Below are positions 28,319 through 37,018 of a stretch of 64,000 nt of DNA, piece by piece. The stretch is from BJHL01 sp040378885 (GTDB lineage Bacteria > Planctomycetota > Phycisphaerae > Phycisphaerales > UBA1924). The stretch covers positions 62,001-126,000 of the forward strand of contig JBKDAN010000016.1 in the NCBI GenBank assembly GCA_046316615.1, read 5' to 3'. A program made the translations under genes and the position numbers. The stretch's first letter is position 1, and each line of letters starts with the position of its first letter. The notes below the pieces were generated by a model that ran no database searches, was not told where the DNA came from, and saw nothing but the letters and a program-made list of their open reading frames with translations.

Positions 28319-30307
28319 TTAAGCGGCCATGCGGACGGTGGTCAGCTTGAGCATCATGGCGGAGACAGTCGCGTCGAAGGCGACGGCAAGATCATGCTTG
28401 TTGAGGCACATGATCGCGCCAGAAGCCAGCGCCGCGGCGCGAGAGGCTTCGTCGAGATTGGCCGACATCATGACGACTGCGGGTGACGCGGCGGACGCAC
28501 CCAACTGTTTGCAGAGATCAAAGCCGTTTGCGCGACCCAATTGGGCTTCAACCAGAGCGAGTATGTTGCGCCCGGCGAGCGGCTTGAGCGAAGCGATGGC
28601 TTCGTCAGGCGACTTGACGCTTGAAACGGTGACATCGGTTCGCTTGCCGAATAGCACGGCGAGCAGTTTGAGCGCCAGGGGGTCGGTATCGACGATCAAT
28701 ATGTGGGGCTTGCCTGCAGGCACGACTGCCGCGATCTTTGCAATTGGCGGCGTGACCTTCGACGCGGGCTTGGCTTGATCTTCTTCAACGTACGTGATGG
28801 GGGAGCCATCGGTGTTGACCGGCTGGCCACCCAGCACACCGACGCACACGCGGTTGCGGCCGCTCTTCTTGGCGGCGTATACCGCTTGGTCGGCTGCGTT
28901 GAGCGCGGATTCAACGGTGCGATGCGCGGCTGCTGTGTCAGGATCGATCGTGGCGACACCGACAGAAATGGAGACCGGCAGCTTGGGTAGTTCCGGACTT
29001 GCCGCGGTCAGGTCAAACGGATCCTTTGAGATCACGCTGAGCATCTGCTTGGCGAGTTCGACCGCGTCGTTCGAGCCAAGTCCGGGCAGGATGACGGCGA
29101 ACTCTTCGCCGCCATATCGGCACAGGGTGCCCATTGTGTCGGTCGCGCCTCGCAGGCGAATGGCAAGCTCCTTGAGCACCAGGTCGCCCGCGTGGTGGCC
29201 ATATGTATCGTTGACTCGTTTGAAGCGGTCGCCGTCGATGAAGAGAATGGAGTAAGGCTCTGATGCTGCCTGACACCGCTGGAATGCGGCGCGAGACTCC
29301 TGGTCAAAGTGGGCGCGATTATTCACACCAGTCAATGAGTCGGTGACTGTCTTCTTGGTGAGTTGCTCGTTGGCGCGGGCCAGTTCGACCTGCGACATCA
29401 CAAGCTGCTCTTGAGCTTCTGCCAGAATGACGTCGACGTTCGCGGCAGAGCCGGTGCGCACGTCGAGCAATTTGCCCAGTTCGCTCGCGCCGGCGTTGGT
29501 GCCGGCCATCAGTTTTTTAGCAACATCGTTGTCGATGCTGAACCATTCGCGGGCGTTCATGATGAACTGCCCGAACTTGCGTTTGTTGTCCTGCATCGTG
29601 AGCGAGCCGGCGAGATAGCGGCCCAGCGAAACGCAGCGCGCCAGGTCAAGATGCTCAGGCTTGGCGAGATCGAGCTGGTGGTGGAACGCGATGCACGAGA
29701 CTAGCTGCGGAGGCAACCGCCACTTGCTAGCGAGTTCCTTGCCGACCTGCGCGTGATCGAAGGAAAGCAGTTGACGCTCGATGGCGACGAGCTCATCGTG
29801 ATCTTCGGGCGCATCCTGCGTGACGCGGATGTACTCGTCGCGCAAGGCGGCGAGTGACGCGAGCATACCGATGTCGGCGACGAGTGCGCCTACGAAGGCT
29901 TCTTCGGCTTCAACCTTGCGAATGTGCTTGGCGACTGCGCGGGCGCCAGCGGCGGTGTAGATCGTTCGGCGCCAGTAGCCCTGCATGTCGAACGTGCCCG
30001 CGCTGCTGCCCAGGCTCTTGGTGAAGTCGACGAGACTGAAACCCAGCACGATCGATTTGACCGTGTTGAGTCCCAGCATGCTCATGGCGCGGTGAATGGA
30101 CGGACACGGCGATGAGAGGCCGTAGTAACTGCTGTTGACAGTCTTGAGCACCTTGGTGACGAGCGCGGGATCGGGCTGCACCGCGTCACCCAGACTCGAA
30201 AGCGACACGTTCGCATCGCGTGAGAGTTCCAGCACACGCATCGCCACGCCCGGCAGACTGGGCAGCGTCGTGCACTTGAGAACTTTGTCCATTGCAATTG
30301 CGCTCAT
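28319..30307 (-). CDS. HDOD - GGDEF - receiver-like regulatory protein
   Basis: 662 residues. HDOD domain at about 10-210 (LPSLPGVAMRVLELSRD; VADIGMLASLAAL; ELASKWRLPPQLVSCIAFHH). GGDEF domain at about 320-485 with GGEEF at 399-403, so diguanylate cyclase activity is likely; there is no RxxD inhibitory site at 391-394 (TMGT). C-terminal receiver-like domain at about 533-650 with acidic Asp540/Asp542 and Lys637, but the phosphorylatable Asp is replaced by Glu587 (ALVEAQLG). The receiver is therefore probably constitutive or non-phosphorylated. Likely links c-di-GMP signalling to motility or attachment; target unknown. GGAG is seven bases before the ATG. Confidence 0.94.
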   Translation of the reverse strand: MSAIAMDKVLKCTTLPSLPGVAMRVLELSRDANVSLSSLGDAVQPDPALVTKVLKTVNSSYYGLSSPCPSIHRAMSMLGLNTVKSIVLGFSLVDFTKSLGSSAGTFDMQGYWRRTIYTAAGARAVAKHIRKVEAEEAFVGALVADIGMLASLAALRDEYIRVTQDAPEDHDELVAIERQLLSFDHAQVGKELASKWRLPPQLVSCIAFHHQLDLAKPEHLDLARCVSLGRYLAGSLTMQDNKRKFGQFIMNAREWFSIDNDVAKKLMAGTNAGASELGKLLDVRTGSAANVDVILAEAQEQLVMSQVELARANEQLTKKTVTDSLTGVNNRAHFDQESRAAFQRCQAASEPYSILFIDGDRFKRVNDTYGHHAGDLVLKELAIRLRGATDTMGTLCRYGGEEFAVILPGLGSNDAVELAKQMLSVISKDPFDLTAASPELPKLPVSISVGVATIDPDTAAAHRTVESALNAADQAVYAAKKSGRNRVCVGVLGGQPVNTDGSPITYVEEDQAKPASKVTPPIAKIAAVVPAGKPHILIVDTDPLALKLLAVLFGKRTDVTVSSVKSPDEAIASLKPLAGRNILALVEAQLGRANGFDLCKQLGASAASPAVVMMSANLDEASRAAALASGAIMCLNKHDLAVAFDATVSAMMLKLTTVRMAA

Positions 30308-30558
30308 CCAACGCTCCGATGTGTTGCCTTCTGGTCAATCCCTTGCAACTTCAAGGTCGATGAGCGACTCATCGGTCCCCTGTACACGGGAATTCAGCTG
30401 TGTTTAGTTACACGAAAGAGCGAATAGACAAACTACCACCAGAGTTGGCGGTGGCGCGGTGCGCAACTCATGAGAAAGCGGCATGTTGCGATCCTCTGAG
30501 CGTGTTCGCCTGATCAGGCGGCAGGGGTGACGCAACTGCGATAAACGGATTCAGTTGG

Positions 30559-31401
30559 TTATGCGACTTGCGAGCAGCGGATGATGGCAAGGATGACCAT
30601 GCCCGTTTGTGCGATCAGGCTCGCGGCCATGACTCGCTTGACCAGCCAGTCGTCGGACGATGTCAGCCAGGTCCAAAGTTGCAGCGCGAGCGCGACAATC
30701 CCGACACCAAGCCAGACAACAAGTGATTGCGATGTCGGTCCGCTGAGACCGCGAAGCAGCAGAACCATCGCGACGATGGCGCCGATCGCAAAGGGGATGC
30801 TGCTGGCGATGGCATTGCGTCGTGAAAAGCCCAGCAACGAGAGCGCGGCGACCGCGAGGCCGACCGTGATGACGGTGGCGCCTTCCCACATCCATCGCAC
30901 CAGCACGGCACTCAGTGGTGCGAGCGCGCCGAGCAAGAGCACGGCGGTGCCCGATCCTGTGACCACGCGGGGGTCAAAGTGCGGGAAGAGAGCGCTTGTG
31001 TGTGTTGTCGGGCCACGCAGGCCGAAGCGCAAACGCGAGCGACGTTTATTTGGTATGCCAAGTGACGTACCAAAACCGCACGCTTCACAGCCGGCGCCCG
31101 CGACCGGCAGCACGCGGCCGCAGTTGGCGCAGGCGAAGCGTGCTAACGCGAGCACTTCGTCTTCCGTCATGTGGAGGACAGCGGAATTGTCGTCCTCCAC
31201 GCGGGAGAGTTCGGCTTCGGACCTTTTGAGGGCGTCGACTTGACGCTTGCGGCTCTCGCGCCGTGCGACCAGTTGGCGTGCGGCTTCGATGCAGTCAACG
31301 CAGACAGGACGGCCCTTGGCGTCGGTGACGCCGGCCTTGTCTTGCATGCCTTGACCACAAACGGCACACGTGGATTGTGTGTGTGTCTGCGACGTAGACA
31401 A
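30559..31401 (-). CDS. Membrane protein with two N-terminal zinc ribbons
   Basis: 280 residues from a TTG at 31401 (GAGGGGG eight bases upstream). Cys12/15/34/37 and Cys91/94/105/108 form two CxxC-CxxC zinc-ribbon pairs, separated by a charged, likely coiled-coil stretch (about 40-75). The C-terminal half (about 140-280) has four or more predicted transmembrane helices. No family I can name; possible membrane-tethered zinc-ribbon regulator. It is followed by a 95-residue membrane protein on the same strand. Confidence 0.82.
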   Translation of the reverse strand: MSTSQTHTQSTCAVCGQGMQDKAGVTDAKGRPVCVDCIEAARQLVARRESRKRQVDALKRSEAELSRVEDDNSAVLHMTEDEVLALARFACANCGRVLPVAGAGCEACGFGTSLGIPNKRRSRLRFGLRGPTTHTSALFPHFDPRVVTGSGTAVLLLGALAPLSAVLVRWMWEGATVITVGLAVAALSLLGFSRRNAIASSIPFAIGAIVAMVLLLRGLSGPTSQSLVVWLGVGIVALALQLWTWLTSSDDWLVKRVMAASLIAQTGMVILAIIRCSQVA

Positions 31402-31421
31402 TCAGGCCCCCTCTGATGGAC

Positions 31422-31709
31422 TTACGACCCAGCCGGCGGACGTGCCTTGAACTGACGCTCCTGGAGCTTCATTTCACGTTCAACCTGCTTCTGCTGCTCG
31501 GGCGTGAGTTCGACGGGCGGCGGAGCAAGCTCGGCGGGAGTGGGAGGCGGCGTGCGCAGGCTCATGAAGGTGACAACACCAGCGCCCACCAAACAGGCGA
31601 CAGCGACACCGGTGAGGATGAGCTTCTTCTTGTCGGGTTCGCCGCCACCGGAGCCGCCCGCTTTCTTTGCAGACTGCTTTCCGTCGAGATCGATCTTGCT
31701 ACGAGCCAT
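31422..31709 (-). CDS. Small single-pass membrane protein
   Basis: 95 residues from ATG at 31709; an in-frame extension upstream lacks protein character and includes a hairpin that looks like a terminator. It has a basic Lys/Gly-rich N-terminus (GGSGGGEPDKKK), one transmembrane helix at about 31-50 (LILTGVAVACLVGAGVVTFM) and a Pro-rich then charged tail (PEQQKQVEREMKLQERQF). Small protein of unknown function, between the zinc-ribbon protein and an ABC permease. Confidence 0.75.
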   Translation of the reverse strand: MARSKIDLDGKQSAKKAGGSGGGEPDKKKLILTGVAVACLVGAGVVTFMSLRTPPPTPAELAPPPVELTPEQQKQVEREMKLQERQFKARPPAGS

Positions 31710-31722
31710 GAGGTTGCGCTCC

Positions 31723-31746
31723 AAAAAGGGTGCCGGACGATCCGGC
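31723..31746 (-). terminator. Intrinsic terminator of the ABC-2 permease gene
   Basis: GCCGGA (31732-31737) and TCCGGC (31741-31746) pair around CGA, and on the minus strand TTTTT (31723-31727) follows three bases later. Sits between the permease stop and the start of the small protein gene, so that gene may need its own promoter or read-through. Confidence 0.6.
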
Positions 31747-31838
31747 TCCCAAGGGTAAGCACGAGACAGGGTATTGTTCAGTGGTCGCCACGCTTTGGTT
31801 GCGACATTCTGAACCTGTGACAAACGCGTGACCGTGTC

Positions 31839-33200
31839 TCAGCCAACGTCGCGACGTTGGAAGAGAATGACGGCAAGGCACAGGAAGACCGTAATCTGGG
31901 TCGCCGCGTATCCAGCAGCCAGCGTCAGGTAGCTGGCAGGTACTTCGCGATTCTGGGTGACCGCATCAAGCAGCCAGAAGAACTGCAGGTTGGGCACAAT
32001 GCCCCATGCGACCAAGGGGACCGGACGGATGGTTGTCGACTTCGTGAAGACGTAGTCGCCGCGCTCGGGGATGCGGAGCATGGGGACTGGTGTCGGGCCC
32101 ACGTTACGGATCGTGAGGGTCTGCCCATCCACGACAGTGACGATGATGGCAGGGCCGGTGGCGCGTTCGCCCATCAGGGTGTTGATGTCATCGAGATTGC
32201 CCGTCACTGGCTTGTACTCACTAAGCGTGAGCATGGGGAAGCCGTTGGGGCTTGGGCTGAAGTAGATGGGCGTGCCCGGCTTAATGTCGATGGGAAGGGG
32301 TTTGTCGACGCGGAACGTCAACGGGGCTTGGTCGGCAAGGAAGTCGCCATCGCGCTGCGTGGCGGACTGCTGAATCATGCCCAAGGTCTGATTCTGGAAG
32401 ACAAAGCGGCCCAGGAAGAAGTTGCTCATGAGCGCCGCGACGAACACGGACAGGCACGCGACGATGGTCATGACCTGCCCCAGACGCGTGGAGGCCGCGA
32501 CGGCGACAGCGGAGAGCACGAGAATGGCGAGCAGCAAACATGCGCAGGCTGTCATGACCTGCGGCTTGAAGTCCACAAGCGGGATCTGGAATGCCCACTT
32601 TTTGCTGACAAAAAGCACGGCGATGTAGGCCGTGACAAACAGCGGCAGCATGAGCAGCAGCGCGGTTTGTGAGAAACTCCAGCCGTAGAAGTAGTTGCAC
32701 CACGCCGCAAGCCCGATGGAGAGCGCGAGAGCGATGCCGCTGAAAAGCAGCACGGGTCCATCGAGATCGTCACCCGCGGTGCTCATGACACCGTGGCGGA
32801 TCCCCAGCAGCAGGAAGGCGATCATCGTGATGGAGGCACACAAGATCGCCCCGCTGACACCCAGATATTTGCCCAGGATGAGGGCGACACGCGAAACGGG
32901 TTTGGAAATGACCGTCAGGACGGTCTTCTTTTCGATTTCCTTGCTGATGACAGCGGTGGCGATGAAGCCCGCGAGGATCGCTCCCACGACGAAGACGGTG
33001 GAGAGACCGATGTCGAACAGCAGTTTGTTGTCACCAGTGACTTCTGAGGAGTCATTGGTCGAGTAGCCCATCGAGAAGCCGGTGTTCCAGGTATTGATGA
33101 TCTGGAGGAACCCCGACAGAGCGACGAGCACGAAAACGACCGGCTGGCGGACGCTTTCGACGAACGTATTGCGGGCGATGGGGAGGATTTGCGTGAGCAT
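31839..33200 (-). CDS. ABC-2 type permease
   Basis: 453 residues from ATG at 33200. N-terminus MLTQILPIARNTFVESVRQPV is characteristic of NosY/GldF-type permeases, and the cytoplasmic motif EIEKKTVLTVISKPVSRVALILGKYLG follows helix 2. Six or so transmembrane helices surround an extracytoplasmic loop of about 140 residues with repeated beta-like stretches. No ATPase is adjacent on this strand; the divergent cluster at 38483 supplies an ABC ATPase and may serve it. Confidence 0.9.
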   Translation of the reverse strand: MLTQILPIARNTFVESVRQPVVFVLVALSGFLQIINTWNTGFSMGYSTNDSSEVTGDNKLLFDIGLSTVFVVGAILAGFIATAVISKEIEKKTVLTVISKPVSRVALILGKYLGVSGAILCASITMIAFLLLGIRHGVMSTAGDDLDGPVLLFSGIALALSIGLAAWCNYFYGWSFSQTALLLMLPLFVTAYIAVLFVSKKWAFQIPLVDFKPQVMTACACLLLAILVLSAVAVAASTRLGQVMTIVACLSVFVAALMSNFFLGRFVFQNQTLGMIQQSATQRDGDFLADQAPLTFRVDKPLPIDIKPGTPIYFSPSPNGFPMLTLSEYKPVTGNLDDINTLMGERATGPAIIVTVVDGQTLTIRNVGPTPVPMLRIPERGDYVFTKSTTIRPVPLVAWGIVPNLQFFWLLDAVTQNREVPASYLTLAAGYAATQITVFLCLAVILFQRRDVG

Positions 33201-33742
33201 GTGGTATGTCAGACCCGCCCAGGCGGATGTGAGAAGAACTCAGGGGCGAAGCATACTCGCCCTTCGTGAGACGAAGCGGCGACCTGCCGAGAAAGTCGGA
33301 AGACCCAAATGTACGAACCAATGCACGAATGGTTCGTACATGGTTGCAACGTCGCCCCGTCGGGCGGCGTACTGGTTGGTCCCGTGCCGGGTAGAGGCGG
33401 TATGGGCGAAGATTGCGCGTCGCGTCGGGTTCTCCGTCGTGGGTGCGAGCGAAGCGGTGGTGATTGCCGCCTCGTTGGTCGGTTTGTTGAAGTCATGAAG
33501 GTGCGTTGCGACAATCGTTGGTCGTTCCGGCGGTTCGGCGAGTGGCAAGCAAAGGCCAAACTCGTCACCGGGCGTGCGCGTTTGGTTCCGCAAGGGGCTA
33601 TCGTGTCGCGCGAGGAGCGAGCGCAAGCCACGCGGAAGGATTCGTCTGACCGTGCGGTGTGTTGTTGTGATGGTGTTCGCTGTAATCGTCGGACCCTGCG
33701 ACTTTTTCCGGCAGGTGTCCATCGTGTCGGTAGGAATGCTGC
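33201..33742. other. Gene-free divergent spacer
   Basis: 542 bases between the ABC-2 permease start (minus) and the first SPFH gene (plus). Open frames here are Arg- and Cys-rich and do not resemble protein. It contains a 33-bp inverted repeat at 33309-33341. No clear -35/-10 pair could be assigned to either gene. Confidence 0.5.
33309..33341. promoter_or_regulatory. 12-bp perfect inverted repeat with 9-base spacer
   Basis: ATGTACGAACCA (33309-33320) and TGGTTCGTACAT (33330-33341) are exact complements. Not followed by a U-tract on either strand, so not a terminator. Its position in the middle of a divergent spacer suggests a dimer-binding operator or a structured leader. Confidence 0.55.
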
Positions 33743-35917
33743 ATGAAGGCTGACTATCTCACGTATCAACGGGCCCGTCAGGCCGCTGTGGTGGGTCTGG
33801 TTGTCCAGACACTCGTGGCGGCGGGCTGGCTGATTTACGCCATTCTCGCGGACGATCACGCTGCGCGGACCAGCGCAGTGTTCTTCGGCGCGGGTGTGCT
33901 TGGCTGGCTGTGCCTGGTGATTCTCTTCGACCAGCACCGTCGAGAGCGCATCGAGCACATGGAAGCCGAGGCGCTGGCGGCGTCGGGCGGCGACAGCTCG
34001 GCGGTCTTCACGCAGGAGGAGCTCAAGCCTCAGGCGCGTCGGCTTGCCATGCTGCATCGCGCGTTGACGCCAGCGGTGAGCTGGATCATCGCGAGCCTGC
34101 TCATCGGCTTTGGCGTGTGGCGGTTCATTCAATACCGCGAGATCATGAACCCGCCGCCAGCGAGAGAAGGCGGGATCGCCACGCCTCCGGTCTTCCTGGG
34201 CACCAAGTTTGAGTACGCCCTGCTGGCTATGGGCGCCGTGGTCGCGGTGTGCGGCTTCCTTGTTGCACGCTTCACAGCGGGCATGGCCAAGCAGCAGGCG
34301 TGGACCAACCTCCGCGCTGGCGCGGCGCTGGCTGCCGGCACGAGCCTGCTTGGTCTGGTGCACGCCGTTGCGATCATCATCGATCTCGTCGGCCCGAGCT
34401 GGCTGATGGAGAAGCTACCTTGGGTGGTGCCGATCTTCCTCGTCGTGATCGGCGTGGAGATCGTGCTGAACCTCGTCCTCGGCGCGTATCGGCCGCGGCG
34501 TGCGAATGAAGTTCCCAAGCCTGCGTTTGACTCGCGTCTGCTGGGCTTTGTGGCGGCTCCTGATCGCGTGGCGCAATCGATCGGTGAAGCGATCAACTAT
34601 CAGTTGGGCTTTGATGTCACGGGCGGCTGGTTCTATCAGTTGCTGAGCCGGACGATCGTGCCACTGATTCTGGTGGCCATGGTGCTGATGTGGCTGATGT
34701 CGTCGGTCGTGGTGGTGCAGCCGCACCAGCGAGCGATGAAGCTGCGGTTCGGCGCGCCCTCGGGCGAAGAACTCGGGCCTGGGCCTCACTTCAAGTTGCC
34801 TTGGCCCATTGAGTCGATTTACGTGCCCGAGTACTTCTCACGCGACGAAAAGGGTCGCTATGTGCTCGAAGATCGCAGCGTGACGGGTCTTCGCGTGATT
34901 GAACTTGGCACGCTGACCAAGAGCGGTGCCAAGGCGATCTTGTGGACCAACGACCACCCGGGCAACGAAGTCTTCCAGTACGTTCGCTCGATGCGCGGTG
35001 ACAACACCGGCACAAGCACTGCCGCGCTGCTTCCTGCGGCAATGAGCGGGACGGACGCCGGGCTGGTTGACCTTGCGATGGTGTCGGTTGAACTGCCGCT
35101 GCATTATGTGATTCGCGATGTGCATGCGTACGACACGCTTGCGTCTCCGATGCGGCGTGACGATCTGCTGAAGACCGTTGCACAGGGTGAGATTTCGCAG
35201 TACTTCCAGGGTGTGTATCTGGATCAGGTGCTGGGCGCAGATCGCCCCCGCATCAGCGAAGACCTGCGCAAGCTGGTGCAGGAAGCGTTTGATCGCCTGA
35301 ACCCCGGCCCTGACGGCAAGCCGCAGGGCGCCGGTGTGGAAGTGATCTACGTTGGCGTGTCGGGCGTGCACCCGCCCAAGGCCGCGGCAAAGGCGTTTGA
35401 AACGCCCGTGCAGGCTGACCAGCGCCGCTTCGCCAACCTGCTTAAGGCGGAAGCCGATCGTGTGCAGACCCTGACGCAGGTGGTGGGCGACTACAACCTC
35501 GCGGGTCGCATCGCAGATGAGATTGATGCGCTGAACAGCCTGATGGAGCGCAAGCGCCGCGAAGGCGACAAGAGCACCGTGACTGACGCAATGGTCGCGG
35601 AGCAGGAACTGAAGATCGGTCAGATGATCGGTCAGGCCGGCGGCAAGTCGGCGAGCACGCTGGCTCGCGCGAGTGCGGAACGCTGGGAAAAGCACATGAG
35701 CGCGCGGGGCCGAGCTCTGCGTTATGGCGGCCAGGTCGCGATGTACGACGCCGCTCCGATGGTCTTCCTCGCGCGTCAGTACTTTGACGCGATGCAGAAG
35801 CTGACGGAAGGCTCGCGCATGTATCTGGTCAACGGCGGTGAAGGTACCGTGCGTTACCTGGTGGACGGCACCGACAAGGAAATCGGCACCGACGTCTTCC
35901 GGTCAAAGGATGAGTAA
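33743..35917 (+). CDS. SPFH-domain protein with seven-helix N-terminal region (HflK-like)
   Basis: 724 residues. Unlike HflK, which has one N-terminal helix, this protein has about seven: near 15-37, 45-62, 112-130, 150-172, 190-215, 231-253 and 311-335. The SPFH domain then follows (VVVVQPHQRAMKLRFGAPSGEELGPGPHFKLPWPIESIYV) and a helical C-terminal region rich in Lys/Arg/Ala. HflK family members form periplasmic cages around FtsH. There is no FtsH gene in view. It is the first gene of a plus-strand cluster with two further SPFH genes. Role in membrane microdomain organisation is inferred. Confidence 0.9.
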   Translation: MKADYLTYQRARQAAVVGLVVQTLVAAGWLIYAILADDHAARTSAVFFGAGVLGWLCLVILFDQHRRERIEHMEAEALAASGGDSSAVFTQEELKPQARRLAMLHRALTPAVSWIIASLLIGFGVWRFIQYREIMNPPPAREGGIATPPVFLGTKFEYALLAMGAVVAVCGFLVARFTAGMAKQQAWTNLRAGAALAAGTSLLGLVHAVAIIIDLVGPSWLMEKLPWVVPIFLVVIGVEIVLNLVLGAYRPRRANEVPKPAFDSRLLGFVAAPDRVAQSIGEAINYQLGFDVTGGWFYQLLSRTIVPLILVAMVLMWLMSSVVVVQPHQRAMKLRFGAPSGEELGPGPHFKLPWPIESIYVPEYFSRDEKGRYVLEDRSVTGLRVIELGTLTKSGAKAILWTNDHPGNEVFQYVRSMRGDNTGTSTAALLPAAMSGTDAGLVDLAMVSVELPLHYVIRDVHAYDTLASPMRRDDLLKTVAQGEISQYFQGVYLDQVLGADRPRISEDLRKLVQEAFDRLNPGPDGKPQGAGVEVIYVGVSGVHPPKAAAKAFETPVQADQRRFANLLKAEADRVQTLTQVVGDYNLAGRIADEIDALNSLMERKRREGDKSTVTDAMVAEQELKIGQMIGQAGGKSASTLARASAERWEKHMSARGRALRYGGQVAMYDAAPMVFLARQYFDAMQKLTEGSRMYLVNGGEGTVRYLVDGTDKEIGTDVFRSKDE

Positions 35918-35949
35918 TCGTTTCGGTAGGTTGGGTTTCGACAACGTGT

Positions 35950-35981
35950 CACTTCGTCACTCCGTCACTTTCTCTCTCTGG
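35950..35981. repeat. Octamer array before the hflC-like start
   Basis: CACTTCGT, CACTCCGT, CACTTTCT, CTCTCTGG, 8-base period, ending in GGAG, which is the ribosome binding site of the next gene. Lies in the 72-base gap between two SPFH genes. Confidence 0.8.
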
Positions 35982-35989
35982 AGTTGATC

Positions 35990-37018
35990 GTGCAAAGACT
36001 GCTTCGCTATCTGGTCGCTGGTTTGGTCGTTGTGGTGCTGGCGTCATTCGCCTTCACGTTCCAGGTTCGCTTCACGGAAGCGGCGGTGAAGACCACCTTC
36101 GGCAAGGCAACCGCCGAGAGCGTGATCACCGAGCCCGGGCTGCGTTTCCGGCTGCCTTATCCCTTCCAGGAAGTCACCAAGTACGACACGCGCATGCGTC
36201 TGCTGGCCATGAAGGTCGAGACGCAGCAGACGGCGGACAACCGCCAGATTGCGGTCGAAACGTTCTGCACGTGGCGCGTGAGCGACCCGCTGAAGTTCTT
36301 CCAGACCTTCAGCAGCGGCGGCGAACGCAGCGAAGAGCACTTCCAGAAGGCCGAGCAGGCCCTGCAGGCCAACCTGCGTGCAGCGGCTGGCGTGGTGAGC
36401 AAGTTCACGATGCAGGATCTGTTCACGGCGGAAGCGGGCAAGAGCCGCATTCCGGAACTGGAAGCCGCGATGAAGGACGCCTTCACGCAGAGCGCAACCA
36501 AGGACGGCGCGAAGCTGGCCGACTATGGCGTGGAAGCGATTGAAGTGGGCCTGACCCGCGTGCTGCTGCCTGAAGCGGTGACGACGGCGGTCTTTGATCG
36601 CATGAAGAGCGGTCGTGAACGCATCGCCAAGGAAATCGAAAGCCAGGGCCAGAGCCAGGCGCAGGCGATTCGCGACAAGGCGAACAGCGATGCGCAGAAG
36701 ATCAGCGCGTTCGCGGAGCGTCTTGCTCAGGACATTCGCAGCAAGGGTGACAACGAAGTCGCGCCGTATCTGGCGATGATGAACCAGAACCCCCAGCTGG
36801 CTGTGTACCTCGACCAGATGGAGTTCATCCGCGGCATCAACCCTCGCACGGCAACGCTGGTCATTCCCAGCGCGTATCCGGGCTTCAACCTGTTGATGCC
36901 TGACGCGCTCAACGGCATGCGTGCGGGCGAGATTCCCAGCTTCACGACGCCTGAGAGCATTCAGCGCGCTCTGAGTGACATGACGGGCACCCAGCAGCCC
37001 GCGGGAGGCAAGAAGTAA
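35990..37018 (+). CDS. hflC: HflC-like SPFH membrane protein
   Basis: 342 residues. Start is GTG at 35990, because GGAG (35980-35983) lies six bases upstream; the in-frame TTG at 35984 would directly abut it. N-terminal helix at about 8-25, SPFH domain at about 28-200, then the HflC-type segment (RMKSGRERIAKEIESQG, AQAIRDKANSDAQKISAFAERLAQDIRSKGDNEVAPYLAMM and DQMEFIRGI). This matches HflC more clearly than its neighbours match HflK. The stop codon overlaps the start of the next SPFH gene by one base (TAATG). Confidence 0.92.
   Translation: MQRLLRYLVAGLVVVVLASFAFTFQVRFTEAAVKTTFGKATAESVITEPGLRFRLPYPFQEVTKYDTRMRLLAMKVETQQTADNRQIAVETFCTWRVSDPLKFFQTFSSGGERSEEHFQKAEQALQANLRAAAGVVSKFTMQDLFTAEAGKSRIPELEAAMKDAFTQSATKDGAKLADYGVEAIEVGLTRVLLPEAVTTAVFDRMKSGRERIAKEIESQGQSQAQAIRDKANSDAQKISAFAERLAQDIRSKGDNEVAPYLAMMNQNPQLAVYLDQMEFIRGINPRTATLVIPSAYPGFNLLMPDALNGMRAGEIPSFTTPESIQRALSDMTGTQQPAGGKK

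Noticed and set aside
33201..33742. Small protein genes in the divergent spacer
   Set aside because: Candidate frames are Cys/Arg-rich, lack ribosome binding sites and cross the inverted repeat.
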